Shown: positions 63,820 through 64,000 of the stretch, piece by piece
How positions within the stretch are numbered: the stretch's first letter is position 1
How the letters are laid out: the number at the start of each line of letters is the position of its first letter
NCBI RefSeq assembly: GCF_000300515.1
Contig: NZ_AMSI01000006.1
Location: forward strand, 62,001 to 126,000
Direction: 5' to 3'
DNA length: 64,000 bases
DNA from: Nitratireductor indicus C115
GTDB lineage: Bacteria > Pseudomonadota > Alphaproteobacteria > Rhizobiales > Rhizobiaceae
The notes under the pieces: model-generated
What the model saw: only the letters and a program-made list of their open reading frames with translations
Databases searched by the model: none
What the model was told of the DNA's origin: nothing
Translations under genes and position numbers: made by a program

Positions 63820-64000
63820 ATGCCCTTTTCATCGAAAACGATCTCCATTTTGCCGCTCGGCGCCACCGAGCAGCACGGCCCTCACCTGCCTCCCGAGACC
63901 GACTGGATCATCGCGGAAGCCTTTGCGCGCAAGGCTATAGAGACTGCACCGGAGTACCTTCACGTGCATCTTTTGCCGGTTGAGAAAACCGGCTACTCCA
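63820..64000 (+). CDS. creatininase-family amidohydrolase, N-terminal part (runs off the right edge)
   Basis: The open frame continues to the last base. LPLGATEQHGPHLPPETDW, 11 residues in, is the metal-binding N-terminal motif of the creatininase/MftE/ArfB family (Glu, His and Asp ligands). The predicted role is hydrolysis of a cyclic amide or formamide. The start is uncertain: the ATG at 63820 lacks a clear ribosome-binding site, and a GTG at 63775 in frame would add 15 residues. It is divergent from the MarR gene. Confidence 0.85.
   Translation, partial: MPFSSKTISILPLGATEQHGPHLPPETDWIIAEAFARKAIETAPEYLHVHLLPVEKTGYS

Overview
The window is a high-GC alphaproteobacterial chromosome segment. 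Its content points to the order Hyphomicrobiales, probably a Brucellaceae/Phyllobacteriaceae-like lineage. The markers are a CpdR cell-cycle response regulator, an mmgR/suhB-type small RNA, a 75-residue ribosomal protein S21 with a basic tail, a three-subunit Pnt transhydrogenase next to an aa3-oxidase subunit IV, a four-gene sarcosine oxidase cluster, a rhizobial-type RpoH promoter followed by a ROSE-like RNA thermometer, and a dispersed palindromic intergenic repeat present in three copies. No transposase, integrase, CRISPR array or rRNA was found. There is one tRNA, tRNA-Val(GAC).

Positions 1-6.3 kb hold an accessory DNA-modification/defence operon read leftwards: a short Phd/YefM-like DNA-binding protein, a C5-cytosine methyltransferase, a Vsr endonuclease, a 75-aa protein, a GHKL (MutL/MORC-like) ATPase, two unrecognised proteins and a further unrecognised gene that runs off the left edge. 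The genes overlap or nearly touch, so they are probably one transcript. This is the best candidate here for a poorly described system. Beside it (6.75-9.1 kb) is an MNIO/BufC/DoxX operon of the bufferin type with no precursor gene visible.

9.1-13.7 kb: Hsp20 under apparent double heat control (RpoH promoter plus ROSE-like leader), a candidate small RNA, an alpha/beta hydrolase, HisN, the mmgR-type sRNA, an N-formylglutamate amidohydrolase, CpdR and tRNA-Val. 14.0-19.8 kb: an AtoE-type short-chain fatty acid transporter, an unusual molybdopterin oxidoreductase fused to a flavin reductase and a [2Fe-2S] ferredoxin domain, and a divergent LysR regulator. 20.1-24.4 kb: an RND efflux adaptor/pump pair. 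24.7-29.6 kb: a MaoC hydratase, a DUF2156 protein, a SufR-like Fe-S regulator with an MFS exporter, a LysE exporter and a small repeat protein.

29.6-34.9 kb: sarcosine oxidase soxBDAG, interrupted by a copy of the dispersed repeat. 35.1-37.9 kb: an SDR, rpsU, a TPR lipoprotein and a DUF992 exported protein. 38.0-41.5 kb: pntAA-pntAB-pntB with the cytochrome oxidase subunit. 41.6-50 kb: an acyl-CoA ligase cotranscribed with a complete branched-chain-amino-acid-type ABC importer, below a Crp/Fnr regulator. 50-57 kb: a FeeM/autoinducer-synthase-like protein, a membrane GGDEF-EAL protein and indolepyruvate:ferredoxin oxidoreductase. 57.3-64 kb: a TRAP transporter with its binding protein on the opposite strand, a class I amidotransferase-like hydrolase, a LacI regulator that appears to start at CTG, a MarR regulator and the beginning of a creatininase-family gene.

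All calls come from reading the sequence and from remembered family knowledge. No database search, structure prediction or composition calculation was run.
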